The notes below the pieces were generated by a model, which was not told the origin of the DNA, searched no databases, and worked only from the letters and a program-made list of their open reading frames with translations. DNA of 64,000 nt, from the NCBI RefSeq assembly GCF_014851815.1, contig NZ_JACVAJ010000001.1, positions 992,001 to 1,056,000 on the forward strand, read 5' to 3'. Shown here piece after piece: positions 54,757-63,231 of the stretch (positions are counted from its first letter, which is position 1; each line of letters opens with the position of its first letter). The stretch comes from Pseudoxanthomonas sp. PXM01. GTDB lineage: Bacteria; Pseudomonadota; Gammaproteobacteria; Xanthomonadales; Xanthomonadaceae. The translations under genes were made by a program, and so were the position numbers.

Positions 54757-57700
54757 ATGCATTCGAACGCCCGACACCGGACCGCCGTGACCCAATCCAG
54801 CCCCGTCAACGCCTCCCTCTCCTACTGGCAGGAACGCCAGTCCGCCGGATTGCCGGTGGTCGAACTGCCGACCGACTTCCCACGCACGGCGCGGACCGCG
54901 GCCGTCTCGGAGTACGTGCAACGGCGCTTTCCGCTGCCGACCGGCGAGGCGCTGGACGCCCTCGCTCGCGACGCGGGCGTGGAGATCCACGACGTCCTGC
55001 TGGCGGCCTTCTGCGTACTGGTCGGCAGGCTGTGCGGCGAGGACAGCATCGCCGTGGGCACCGCGGCCGGTGCGATGGGCCCGATGCCGCTGTCGGTCAC
55101 GCTGGAAGGCACGGACAGCTTCCGCACGCAGGTCGGTCGCACGCACACCGAACGGGTTGCCGCGCTCCGCCACGCGGAGGCGGCGGCTGACGCGTGGCGC
55201 GCCGCCGTCGATGCCCTGGCGACGCCGTCGGTCCTGTTCGGCGGCGACGCCCGTCCTGCGCCGGGCACCGAACTGGCCGTGACGGTGACCCGCGAGGGCG
55301 GGCAGCTGCTCGCACAGGCAGGGTACGACGGCACGGTGTTCGCGCCGTCCACCATCGAGCGCTGGCTGGAAGCTTACGAAACGGTGCTGTCCGCCGGCCT
55401 GCTCGAGCCGGATGCGGCGATCGGCGCGCTGCCGATCACGTCGCCTACCCAGTTGGCCGCCCTGCACGCGCTGCAGCCCGCGCGTACACCGCGCGACGCC
55501 CACCTGCGCCTGACCGATCTGATCGCCGCCCAGGCACTGGCAACGCCGCAGCGGGTCGCGCTGCGCCATCAGGGCGAGCAATGGGACTTCGCGCGGCTGC
55601 GCGCGCGTGGCCTGCAGATCGCCCATGCGTTGCGCGCACGCGGTATCGGTCGCGGTTCACTGGTGGGCCTGTGCCTGGACCGCACGCCCGACATGCTGTG
55701 CGCAGCGCTTGGCGTGCTCGAAGCCGGCGCCGCCTATGTTCCGCTGGATCCCGCCTACCCGCGCGACCGCCTCGACTACATGGCGCGCGATGCGGATCTT
55801 GCGTTGCTGCTGGCGCAGACGGACACCGTCGAGCTGCTGGACTGGCCTGCGGCGCGGACGCTGCTGCTGGATCGCGACCTGCCCGCGGCGTCCGGCACCC
55901 CGCTGCCGTTGGCCGACGATGAGCGCGCGGCGACGCCGGAATCGCCGGCCTACGTCATCTACACCTCGGGCTCGACGGGACGTCCCAAGGGCGTGGTCGT
56001 TCCGCACCGGGCCGTGGTCAATTTCCTGCTGAGCATGCGGCACACACCGGGCATGACGGCCGACGACCGCCTGGTGGCGGTCACCACGCTGTCGTTCGAC
56101 ATCGCGGTACTCGAGCTCTTCCTGCCCCTGTGCACCGGTGCGGAAATCATCCTGGCCTCGCGCGAAGAAGCCATGGATGGACCATCGCTCGCCGGGCTGC
56201 TGCGCGAACACGACGCCACGCTCATGCAGGCCACGCCCGCGTCGTGGCGCATGTTGCTGGAGACCGGCTGGCGGCCACCGACGGGATTCAAGGCACTGTG
56301 CGGCGGCGAAGCGCTGCCGACCGACCTCGTCCGCCCGCTGTGCAGCGATGGCGCCCAGTTGTGGAACATGTACGGACCGACCGAAACCACCGTCTGGTCC
56401 ACGTGCGAATCCATCGGCGCCGACGATCCGTACATCTCGATCGGCCGCCCGATCGACAACACCACCGTCTGGATCCTGGACGCCAGGCTGCAACCCTGCC
56501 CCATTGGCGTTCCGGGCGAGATCTGGATCGGCGGCGACGGCGTGACCCTGGGCTACCTGCATCGCGAGGAACTCACGCGCGAGCGCTTCATCGACGATCC
56601 GATGTCGCCCGGCGGATGGCTGTACCGCACGGGGGACCGCGGCCGCTGGCGCAACGACGGCCGCCTGGAGCACATGGGACGCCTCGATTTCCAGGTCAAG
56701 GTGCGCGGCTATCGCATCGAACTGGGCGAGATCGAAGCCAGCCTGTCCGAGTGCGACGGCGTGGAGCGCACGGTCGTGGTCACCCGCGAGGACCGTCCCG
56801 GGGACGTCCGCATCGTCGCCTACCTGACGCCCACCGCAGGCGCCGTTCCCGCGCCGGCCACGCTGCGGCAGCAACTGCGCGAACGGCTGCCCAGCTACAT
56901 GGTCCCGCAGCATTTCGTCACGCTGCAGACGTTCCCGCTGTTGCCCAACGGCAAGATCGACCGCAAGTCGTTGCCGCCGCCGGGCGATACGACGGCGACG
57001 GCAACGACACAGCCGGTGGCGCCGCGCAACGACGTCGAGCGGCACATCGCCGACCTGGTCCGCGCCGTGCTGTCGCGCGAGGACGTCGGCATCCACGACG
57101 ACTTCTTCGCGATCGGCGGCCATTCGCTGCTGGCGGCGCGGCTGCTGGAGAACATCCGCCGCACGTTCTCGGTCGAGCTGCCGCTGCGCACGGTGTTCGA
57201 TGCGCCGACCATCGCCGGGCTGGCCGCCGCCGTACAGACAGGCGCTGCGACGGACGCGCCCGTGCTGGAGCGCCGCAGGGCGGACGGTGGACCGGCACCG
57301 CTGACCCTGATGCAGGAGCGCATCTGGATCCACGGCCAGCTGAATCCCGGCAGCGCCGCCTACAACATCCCGCTCGCCTTCCACCTGCGGGGAGCGTTCG
57401 ACGAAGCCGCCTTCGCGCGCGCGTTCGAACGCGTGGTGGCCCGCCAGGCGACGCTGCGCACTCGCATCGTCCAGACCGAGGACGGCCCCGCGCAGGTCGT
57501 GACGCCCGCCGACGATGCGACCGCCACGCTGCCGCCCCTCATCGATGCCCCCGACCTGCCGGAAGCCGGACAGCGCGACTGGCTGGAGCGGACGCTGCGC
57601 ACCCTGGCAGGTGCGCCCATCGACCTGACGCAATCCCCCAGCTTCCATACGCAGTTGTTCCGGCTGAATCCGCAGGAGCACGTCTTCTTCCTGATGCCCC

Positions 57701-59019
57701 ACCACGCGTTGTGGGATGGTGGGTCGACGGATCTGTTCTGCCGCGAGATGGGCGCCGCCTATGCGATGGAATGCGGAGCGCCCGCGGCGGACCTGCCGGA
57801 ACTGGCGGTGGACTACGTCGACTACGCGTACTGGCACCGTCAGACACTCGACAGCGCGCTGCACGGGCAACACACCCGCGAGCGGCTGGACCAGTGGCAG
57901 CAGCTCCTGCAGCCGGCAGGGCTGCCGCCGCCACTCGCCACCGACAGGCCGCGCACGCCGGGCGCGCCACGTGCCGCCGGCATGTCGCAGCTTTCCCTCG
58001 ATCCCGACCTCACGGCACGCCTGCGGCAGGTCGCGCGCGACAACGGGACCACGCTGTACGTGGTGCTGATGGCGGCCTTCGAGGTGCTGCTGCATGGCCA
58101 CGGTGGCGAAACACGGCCGCTTCTCAGTTCGCCGACGCGCTTCGTGGATGCCGCGGTGGCGACGCCGCTGATGGGCATGTTCACCGGCACCGTGCCGGTG
58201 ATGGTGGAGATTGCGCCCGAACAAGGCTTCGACCAATTGCTGGCGCAGACGCGCAGCCTGGTGCTCGATGGCATTTCACGTCCGCACGTGCAGTTGGACG
58301 ACCTGCTGCGCCAGCCCGCACTGCGCGGCTTCGCACGTCCCGGTTCGCCGTACCACGCGCAGTTCTCGTACGAAGACATCAGCGAACGTCCCGATGGGTG
58401 GGGCCGCCTGACGGTGGAACAGTTGCCGTTGCTCGCCCAGGAAGTGACCGAAGACCTGATGATCTGGTTCTTCGATCGTCCGGCCGGCCTTTCCGCGCAA
58501 CTGCTCCACGATGCGGTCGTGTTCGACGCCGCCACCATCGACGGGCTGCTCGCACGCTATGTGCAGCTGCTGACACGCATCGCCGATGCGCCCGCGGCCA
58601 GCATCGTGTCGCTGATCGGTGGCGCACCGGCCAAGGCAGTGCCGGCGGCTGCCGCGCGGAGCTCCGCGCAATCCACGCCACAGGAGGCGGCAGCCGCCGC
58701 GCCGGTCGCAACCGCGCTGACACCGGCCGAGGTCCTGATCGCCGAGGTATGGAGTGATCTGCTCGGCATCGGCGACATCGGGCCGCAGGACAATTTCATC
58801 GACCTGGGCGGGCATTCCCTGCTGGCGATGACGATGATCTCGCGGGTGGAAAAGCGCACCGGCGTTCGCCTCAACCTGCTCAAGGTCGCCAACAACACGT
58901 TGCGCGTGCTGGCGATGGAGATCCCCGCGGAGGCATCGCGCGGAACGTCCCGCAACACGTCCCTTGGCGCACGCCTGCGTCGCCTGTTCGGACGCGGCGA
59001 CGCGTCGGGAGAGGCCTGA
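54757..59019 (+). CDS. Non-ribosomal peptide synthetase, (truncated C)-A-T-C-T
   Basis: The 1420-residue enzyme has five regions. An N-terminal fragment (about 15-225) resembles the C-terminal half of a condensation domain without HHxxxDG. The adenylation domain (about 250-740) has YTSGSTGRPKG, MYGPTETT, YRTGDRGRW and PNGKIDRKSL. T1 has Ser790 in GGHSLLA. The full condensation domain (about 846-1285) has PHHALWDGG. T2 has Ser1354. No thioesterase is seen. Hand alignment gives pocket residues D448, I449, L452, Q491, L514, G516, M538, V546, W547, Lys733: near the glycine code. A GTG at 54787 is an alternative start. Confidence 0.93.
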   Translation: MHSNARHRTAVTQSSPVNASLSYWQERQSAGLPVVELPTDFPRTARTAAVSEYVQRRFPLPTGEALDALARDAGVEIHDVLLAAFCVLVGRLCGEDSIAVGTAAGAMGPMPLSVTLEGTDSFRTQVGRTHTERVAALRHAEAAADAWRAAVDALATPSVLFGGDARPAPGTELAVTVTREGGQLLAQAGYDGTVFAPSTIERWLEAYETVLSAGLLEPDAAIGALPITSPTQLAALHALQPARTPRDAHLRLTDLIAAQALATPQRVALRHQGEQWDFARLRARGLQIAHALRARGIGRGSLVGLCLDRTPDMLCAALGVLEAGAAYVPLDPAYPRDRLDYMARDADLALLLAQTDTVELLDWPAARTLLLDRDLPAASGTPLPLADDERAATPESPAYVIYTSGSTGRPKGVVVPHRAVVNFLLSMRHTPGMTADDRLVAVTTLSFDIAVLELFLPLCTGAEIILASREEAMDGPSLAGLLREHDATLMQATPASWRMLLETGWRPPTGFKALCGGEALPTDLVRPLCSDGAQLWNMYGPTETTVWSTCESIGADDPYISIGRPIDNTTVWILDARLQPCPIGVPGEIWIGGDGVTLGYLHREELTRERFIDDPMSPGGWLYRTGDRGRWRNDGRLEHMGRLDFQVKVRGYRIELGEIEASLSECDGVERTVVVTREDRPGDVRIVAYLTPTAGAVPAPATLRQQLRERLPSYMVPQHFVTLQTFPLLPNGKIDRKSLPPPGDTTATATTQPVAPRNDVERHIADLVRAVLSREDVGIHDDFFAIGGHSLLAARLLENIRRTFSVELPLRTVFDAPTIAGLAAAVQTGAATDAPVLERRRADGGPAPLTLMQERIWIHGQLNPGSAAYNIPLAFHLRGAFDEAAFARAFERVVARQATLRTRIVQTEDGPAQVVTPADDATATLPPLIDAPDLPEAGQRDWLERTLRTLAGAPIDLTQSPSFHTQLFRLNPQEHVFFLMPHHALWDGGSTDLFCREMGAAYAMECGAPAADLPELAVDYVDYAYWHRQTLDSALHGQHTRERLDQWQQLLQPAGLPPPLATDRPRTPGAPRAAGMSQLSLDPDLTARLRQVARDNGTTLYVVLMAAFEVLLHGHGGETRPLLSSPTRFVDAAVATPLMGMFTGTVPVMVEIAPEQGFDQLLAQTRSLVLDGISRPHVQLDDLLRQPALRGFARPGSPYHAQFSYEDISERPDGWGRLTVEQLPLLAQEVTEDLMIWFFDRPAGLSAQLLHDAVVFDAATIDGLLARYVQLLTRIADAPAASIVSLIGGAPAKAVPAAAARSSAQSTPQEAAAAAPVATALTPAEVLIAEVWSDLLGIGDIGPQDNFIDLGGHSLLAMTMISRVEKRTGVRLNLLKVANNTLRVLAMEIPAEASRGTSRNTSLGARLRRLFGRGDASGEA

Positions 59020-59771
59020 TGGCAGGTAGGCTTCCGCTGCATTTCGGCTCGCCCGCCCGCCGCCTGTTCGGTGTCTTCCACCCGGCCCAGGACCCCCCCC
59101 AGGGCGCGCTGCTGGTGTGCCCGCCGTTCTTCCACGAGCATGCGCGCAGCTATCGCCTGTTCGCGTTGCTGGCGGATGCATTGAGCGAGCGCGGCATCGC
59201 GACGCTGCGCTTCGACTACTACGGCACCGGCGATTCCGCAGGCGACGACGACGACTTCACGCCCGAAGGCGCCTGCAAGGACGCCACCGAAGCGCTGGCA
59301 TCGTTGCGCAGCCGCGTCCCGCATGCGCCGCTGTTCGTGATGGGGGTACGCGGAGGCGCCCTTCCCGCCCTGCGGCTGGTGCAGGAACATCCCCCCGCCT
59401 TGCTGTGGCTATGGCAGCCCGTCACCGACTGGCCAGGCCACCTGGACGAATTGCAGCGCCTGCACGCGAGCCGGCGTGCGCTGGTGCCCGGTGCCGGCGA
59501 TGAAGCCGCGGAGGCGACGTTGATGGGGTTCCGCTACGGCGAGGGAGTGCCGGCGCGGCTGGCAGCGCTGGGCAGCACCTCCCTGCCGCCTGCCTGCAGC
59601 CTGGTGCTGAGCGAATCGGCACCCTTCGACGGCCTGCCGGCCAACCGGACCCACCTGCCCCTTCCGCCGGCGTTGGCGAACTGGGTCTCGCGACCGGACA
59701 TGGATGCGTTCCCCGGTCGCCAGGTCCGCGACCTGGCCGCGCGCTTCCCCCTTGCTTCCAGAACGGTCTGA
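59019..59771 (+). CDS. Alpha/beta hydrolase, exosortase-A-associated hydrolase 2-like
   Basis: The 250-residue protein has the alpha/beta hydrolase layout: LLVCPPFFHEHARSYRLFALLADAL, RFDYYGTGDSAGDDDDF and the elbow region VMGVRGGALPAL. The elbow has Arg where Ser is normal (G-V-R-G-G), so classical serine hydrolase activity is doubtful. It overlaps the NRPS stop by one base (TGATG) and is followed 1 bp later by a second hydrolase, so it is co-expressed with the NRPS. Confidence 0.78.
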   Translation: MAGRLPLHFGSPARRLFGVFHPAQDPPQGALLVCPPFFHEHARSYRLFALLADALSERGIATLRFDYYGTGDSAGDDDDFTPEGACKDATEALASLRSRVPHAPLFVMGVRGGALPALRLVQEHPPALLWLWQPVTDWPGHLDELQRLHASRRALVPGAGDEAAEATLMGFRYGEGVPARLAALGSTSLPPACSLVLSESAPFDGLPANRTHLPLPPALANWVSRPDMDAFPGRQVRDLAARFPLASRTV

Positions 59772-59772
59772 C

Positions 59773-60579
59773 ATGGAAATCATCCTGTCGCTCGGCCCCG
59801 AGCTCTTCGGCCTGCTGACCCTGCCCGAGCAACGGCAGCACCCGGTGGCCGTCATCCTGCTCAATGCCGGTTTCATCCACCGTGCCGGCCCCTATCGCAT
59901 GGGAACGCGCCTGGCCCGGTTGCTCGGCGAAGCCGGTTACCCCGTCCTGCGCTTCGACCTGCCCGGCATCGGCGACAGCATCGACCTCGCCGACCGGCCG
60001 GAAACGGACGTCATCCGCGGCGTGCTCGACGCGGTCGCGAAGCAGACCGGCTGCCAGCGTTTCGTCATCGGTGGCCTCTGTGCGGCAGCCGACGCGGGCT
60101 GGAAGGTCGCGGTCGCCGATCCGCGCGTGGAGGGCGTGATCCTGCTGGACGGCATCGCCCGCAAAGGCGCCTGGGCGACGTGGGCGCGTCTGCGGCGGCT
60201 GGTGCGCAAGCCACCGTCGGCGTGGCTGACCGCCGTGCGCAACCTGCGCGGCCGGCCGGCAGCCACGCAGGACGAACCGCGCGACATCACCGACGCCGCC
60301 CTGCGCGACTGGCCCGCCGTGGGCGCGGAGCGCAGGGAGATGCAGCTGCTGGTCGGGCGTGGCGTGCGTGTGTTCGCGCTGTACACCGGCGGCACGTCCT
60401 ACTTCCTGCACCCGCGCCAGTTCCGCGCCACGTTCGGACGCAGTGCGTCCGCCCCGGAGGTGTCCTTCGTGCACTGGCCGGAGTCGGACCACGTCTTCCA
60501 TCTGGACGCCCATCGGCAACGCCTGGTCGAGCGCATCCGCGCATGGCTGCAGGCCTCCTTTCCACCGCCCGCGACCTGA
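59773..60579 (+). CDS. Alpha/beta hydrolase, exosortase-A-associated hydrolase 1-like
   Basis: The 268-residue protein has the alpha/beta hydrolase layout with LLNAGFIHRAGPYRMGTRLARLL, RFDLPGIGDS, the elbow VIGGLCAAADAG and ESDHVFHLDAHRQR (candidate His). The elbow has Cys in the nucleophile position (GLCAA), matching the hydrolase 1 group as I recall it. It may act as a transferase or thioesterase releasing the carrier-bound product. Start MEIILSLGPEL at 59773. Confidence 0.78.
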   Translation: MEIILSLGPELFGLLTLPEQRQHPVAVILLNAGFIHRAGPYRMGTRLARLLGEAGYPVLRFDLPGIGDSIDLADRPETDVIRGVLDAVAKQTGCQRFVIGGLCAAADAGWKVAVADPRVEGVILLDGIARKGAWATWARLRRLVRKPPSAWLTAVRNLRGRPAATQDEPRDITDAALRDWPAVGAERREMQLLVGRGVRVFALYTGGTSYFLHPRQFRATFGRSASAPEVSFVHWPESDHVFHLDAHRQRLVERIRAWLQASFPPPAT

Positions 60580-60589
60580 GGACGGGAAC

Positions 60590-62200
60590 ATGACGCACGC
60601 ACGCTTCGCACATGGATGCCCACCGCTGCACGCCGCGCACGCGCAACGCCGCAGCCCCCTGGGTTTCAGCCTGGGCTGGCTGTCGCTGCTGGCCGCCCTC
60701 GGCGCCACGAACGGTGCGCACGCGGGCACCCCGGACGCGCGGCAGGCGATGCGCACCGTCCTCGGCCTGCAGCCCTGCCAACCTTCGGGAAAGGGCAAGG
60801 ACTACCAGGTCGGCCAGGGACAGGGACGACTGGCGTCGCTGGACCTGGTGCCGTGGGAAAAACTCGCCGCAGGCGACACCGTCCGCATCCACTATCGCGA
60901 CGCGCCGTACGCGGGCAAGTTCATGCTGTCGGCGCGCGGCACCGGACAGGCGCCGGTACGCGTGTGCGGCATCCCGGGAGCGGACGGCAAGCGCCCGGTG
61001 GTGACCGGGCGCGATGCCGTCACCCGCAAGGGCCAGTCCTATGGCCACGCGCTGCACCAGTCGCGCTCGGTCATCGTCATCAAGCCGGCCGCGTCGGCGG
61101 GCTGGGAAGCCTATCCGCAACACATCCAGATCGACGGCCTGGACATCCGCAGCGCACACCCGAGCTACCAGTTCACCGACAGCGACGGCGCCCGCCGCCG
61201 CTACGACGAATTCGGCGCCTGCATCTGGGTGGAACGTGGACACGGCATCACCATCGCCGACAACGCGATCTCCGATTGTTCGCAGGCGATCTTCACCAAG
61301 TCCACCGACGACGGCGCCTTCGCGCAGACGCGCGACATCCGCATCGCCGGAAACCGCATGTACAACAACGGAATCGTGGGCAACAACCGCCTGCATACCA
61401 CCTACGTGCAGAGCATCGACGTGGTGTACGAGTTCAACCACTACGGTCCGCTGCGCGCCGGTGCGCGCGGCAACTCCATCAAGGACCGCTCGATCGGAAC
61501 CGTCGTGCGCTACAACCGCATCGAGGACGGTGCGCGCGCACTGGACCTGGTGGAAGCCGAGGACTTCCCGCAGACGGCGAAGGCCACACCCGCCTATCGC
61601 TCCACCTATGTCTACGGCAACCAGATCATCAAGGATGGCCGCAAGGGCAGCGTGATCCACTACGGCGGCGACCACAACGGCAGCTCGCCCGGCGAGGACT
61701 GGGGCGAGCCCAACAACCGCAAGGGTACGCTCTACTTCTACCACAACACCGTGCGCGTCACCGGCAACGGCTATGCCGCGATGTTCCAACTGTCGACCAC
61801 GGAAGAACGGGCGGACGTGCGCAACAACATCTTCATTTTCGACGCCACCACGCAGAATCCCATCATGCGCGCCAGCACGGATGTCGGCGACGCGTGGACG
61901 GCGGGAGGCATCATCACCTTCGGGCGGAACTGGATCACCCGCGGATGGCGCGACACCCAGCCGAACAGCAAGGTGGGAGGTGCGCTGCAGGGTCGCGAGA
62001 ACCTCGTGATGGATGGCATCATGCCCGTGGCCCCGACGACGCTGCGTCCGCTCGCCGGCACCGCCGCCATCGACGCCGCGCAACCCAACGCCCCCGCCAC
62101 CCGGAGCCATCCCGTGCGCTATCAACTCGACACCCGCTCCGTTCCCGTGGCCAGGCCGGTCAAGGGATCCGCGCCCGACCTGGGGGCCATCGAGTTTTGA
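60590..62200 (+). CDS. Secreted right-handed beta-helix protein
   Basis: The 536-residue protein has a signal peptide (to about GAHAG, residue 46, preceded by a long N-region) followed by beta-helix type repeats: HIQIDGLDIRSAHPS, ITIADNAISDCS, IRIAGNRMYNNG, VVRYNRIEDGARALD, STYVYGNQIIKDG and ADVRNNIFIFDA. This fold is shared by polysaccharide lyases, epimerases and choice-of-anchor proteins. A role in trimming, epimerising or anchoring the exported polymer is plausible. It is located 10 bp after hydrolase 1, and its stop overlaps the next start (TTGA). Confidence 0.82.
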   Translation: MTHARFAHGCPPLHAAHAQRRSPLGFSLGWLSLLAALGATNGAHAGTPDARQAMRTVLGLQPCQPSGKGKDYQVGQGQGRLASLDLVPWEKLAAGDTVRIHYRDAPYAGKFMLSARGTGQAPVRVCGIPGADGKRPVVTGRDAVTRKGQSYGHALHQSRSVIVIKPAASAGWEAYPQHIQIDGLDIRSAHPSYQFTDSDGARRRYDEFGACIWVERGHGITIADNAISDCSQAIFTKSTDDGAFAQTRDIRIAGNRMYNNGIVGNNRLHTTYVQSIDVVYEFNHYGPLRAGARGNSIKDRSIGTVVRYNRIEDGARALDLVEAEDFPQTAKATPAYRSTYVYGNQIIKDGRKGSVIHYGGDHNGSSPGEDWGEPNNRKGTLYFYHNTVRVTGNGYAAMFQLSTTEERADVRNNIFIFDATTQNPIMRASTDVGDAWTAGGIITFGRNWITRGWRDTQPNSKVGGALQGRENLVMDGIMPVAPTTLRPLAGTAAIDAAQPNAPATRSHPVRYQLDTRSVPVARPVKGSAPDLGAIEF

Positions 62201-63231
62201 GCGGCGCCGCGTACGAAGTGGTCGAAGCCTCGGCGCGACACGATCGGGAACAGGTCCTCGCGCTCTGGGATGGCAATCTGGGCAGCGGTACGCGCCTGGG
62301 CCTGAAGTACGACTGGTTCTATCTGGACTGCCCCGGCGACGCACCGCTGGTGATGTCGCTGCTGCATCGCGAAACGGGAGCGCGCGTGGGCGTGGTCGCC
62401 GCCGGTGAGCGGCGCATGCTCTGGCGGGGACAGCCCGCGCGCGGCGCGCTCATGGTCGATCTGGCCGTGGCACCCGAGCACCGCTGGCTGGGGCCGGCGC
62501 TGATCCTGCAGCGACGCATGAAACAGGTCGCCGCCGAACGCTACGACCTGCTTTACGTGTTCCCCAATCCCTTGGCCACACCCGTCTACCTGCGGGCAGG
62601 CTATTCGCAACTGGGCGAAATCGTGCGCTACGCGCGCGTGCTGCGGCATCAGGACTATCTGGCGCGCCACCTGCCAACGCCGCTGGCATGGGCCGGCGGT
62701 TCGCTGCTGGACGCGCTCGACCGCGTGCGTCGGCGACTGCGTGCGCGCCCGTGCCGACACGAGTGGGTCGATCGCAGTACCGATGAGATGGACCGTCTGT
62801 GGGCGGGCAGCCATCACGGCGACGGCCCGATCACGATACGGGACCGTGCCTACCTGGACTGGCGATTCGACCGCTCGCCCCTGGCCAGCACGCGCTACCT
62901 GCTGCTGCGTGCGGACGATGGACGGCTGGAGGCCTGGTTCGCCTGCCAGGCGCGCGAAGACAACATCCTGCACGTCCACGACTTCTGGTCGGTCGATGCC
63001 GTGGAAGGTCTCGCGCGCACGCGCGTCGACACCTTGCTGCATGCGGCCCATGCGGCCGGCCATCGTGCCGTCTGGTTCGAGTTCGCCGGTGCCTCTGCGG
63101 CGGTGGCAGGCTGGCTTGCAGCCGGGTTCAAGCCACGCTCGCGCCGTCCCGTGTTCGGTCACGCCACGACATGCCCGCCGCAAGCGCTCGCCGCGTCCCT
63201 GCACCTGACCGCCGCCGACGAGGACGAATGA
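62197..63231 (+). CDS. GNAT/FemAB-like acyltransferase (paralog 2)
   Basis: The 344-residue paralog of the protein at 52853 begins with TTG at 62197, overlapping the beta-helix stop (TTGA). Segments shared with the first copy are LGPALILQ, YVFPNPLATPVYLRAGY, DWRFDRSPLASTRYLLLR and EAWFACQA. It is 4 bp overlapped with the decarboxylase start (ATGA), so the NRPS-hydrolase-helix-GNAT-decarboxylase genes form one chain. The substrate is unknown; transfer of an amino-acyl or acyl group is a plausible guess. Confidence 0.75.
   Translation: MSGAAYEVVEASARHDREQVLALWDGNLGSGTRLGLKYDWFYLDCPGDAPLVMSLLHRETGARVGVVAAGERRMLWRGQPARGALMVDLAVAPEHRWLGPALILQRRMKQVAAERYDLLYVFPNPLATPVYLRAGYSQLGEIVRYARVLRHQDYLARHLPTPLAWAGGSLLDALDRVRRRLRARPCRHEWVDRSTDEMDRLWAGSHHGDGPITIRDRAYLDWRFDRSPLASTRYLLLRADDGRLEAWFACQAREDNILHVHDFWSVDAVEGLARTRVDTLLHAAHAAGHRAVWFEFAGASAAVAGWLAAGFKPRSRRPVFGHATTCPPQALAASLHLTAADEDE

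Noticed and set aside
54757-59019. Thioesterase or reductase domain at the NRPS end
   Set aside because: After T2 only about 30 residues of basic tail remain; no GxSxG or Rossmann motif.
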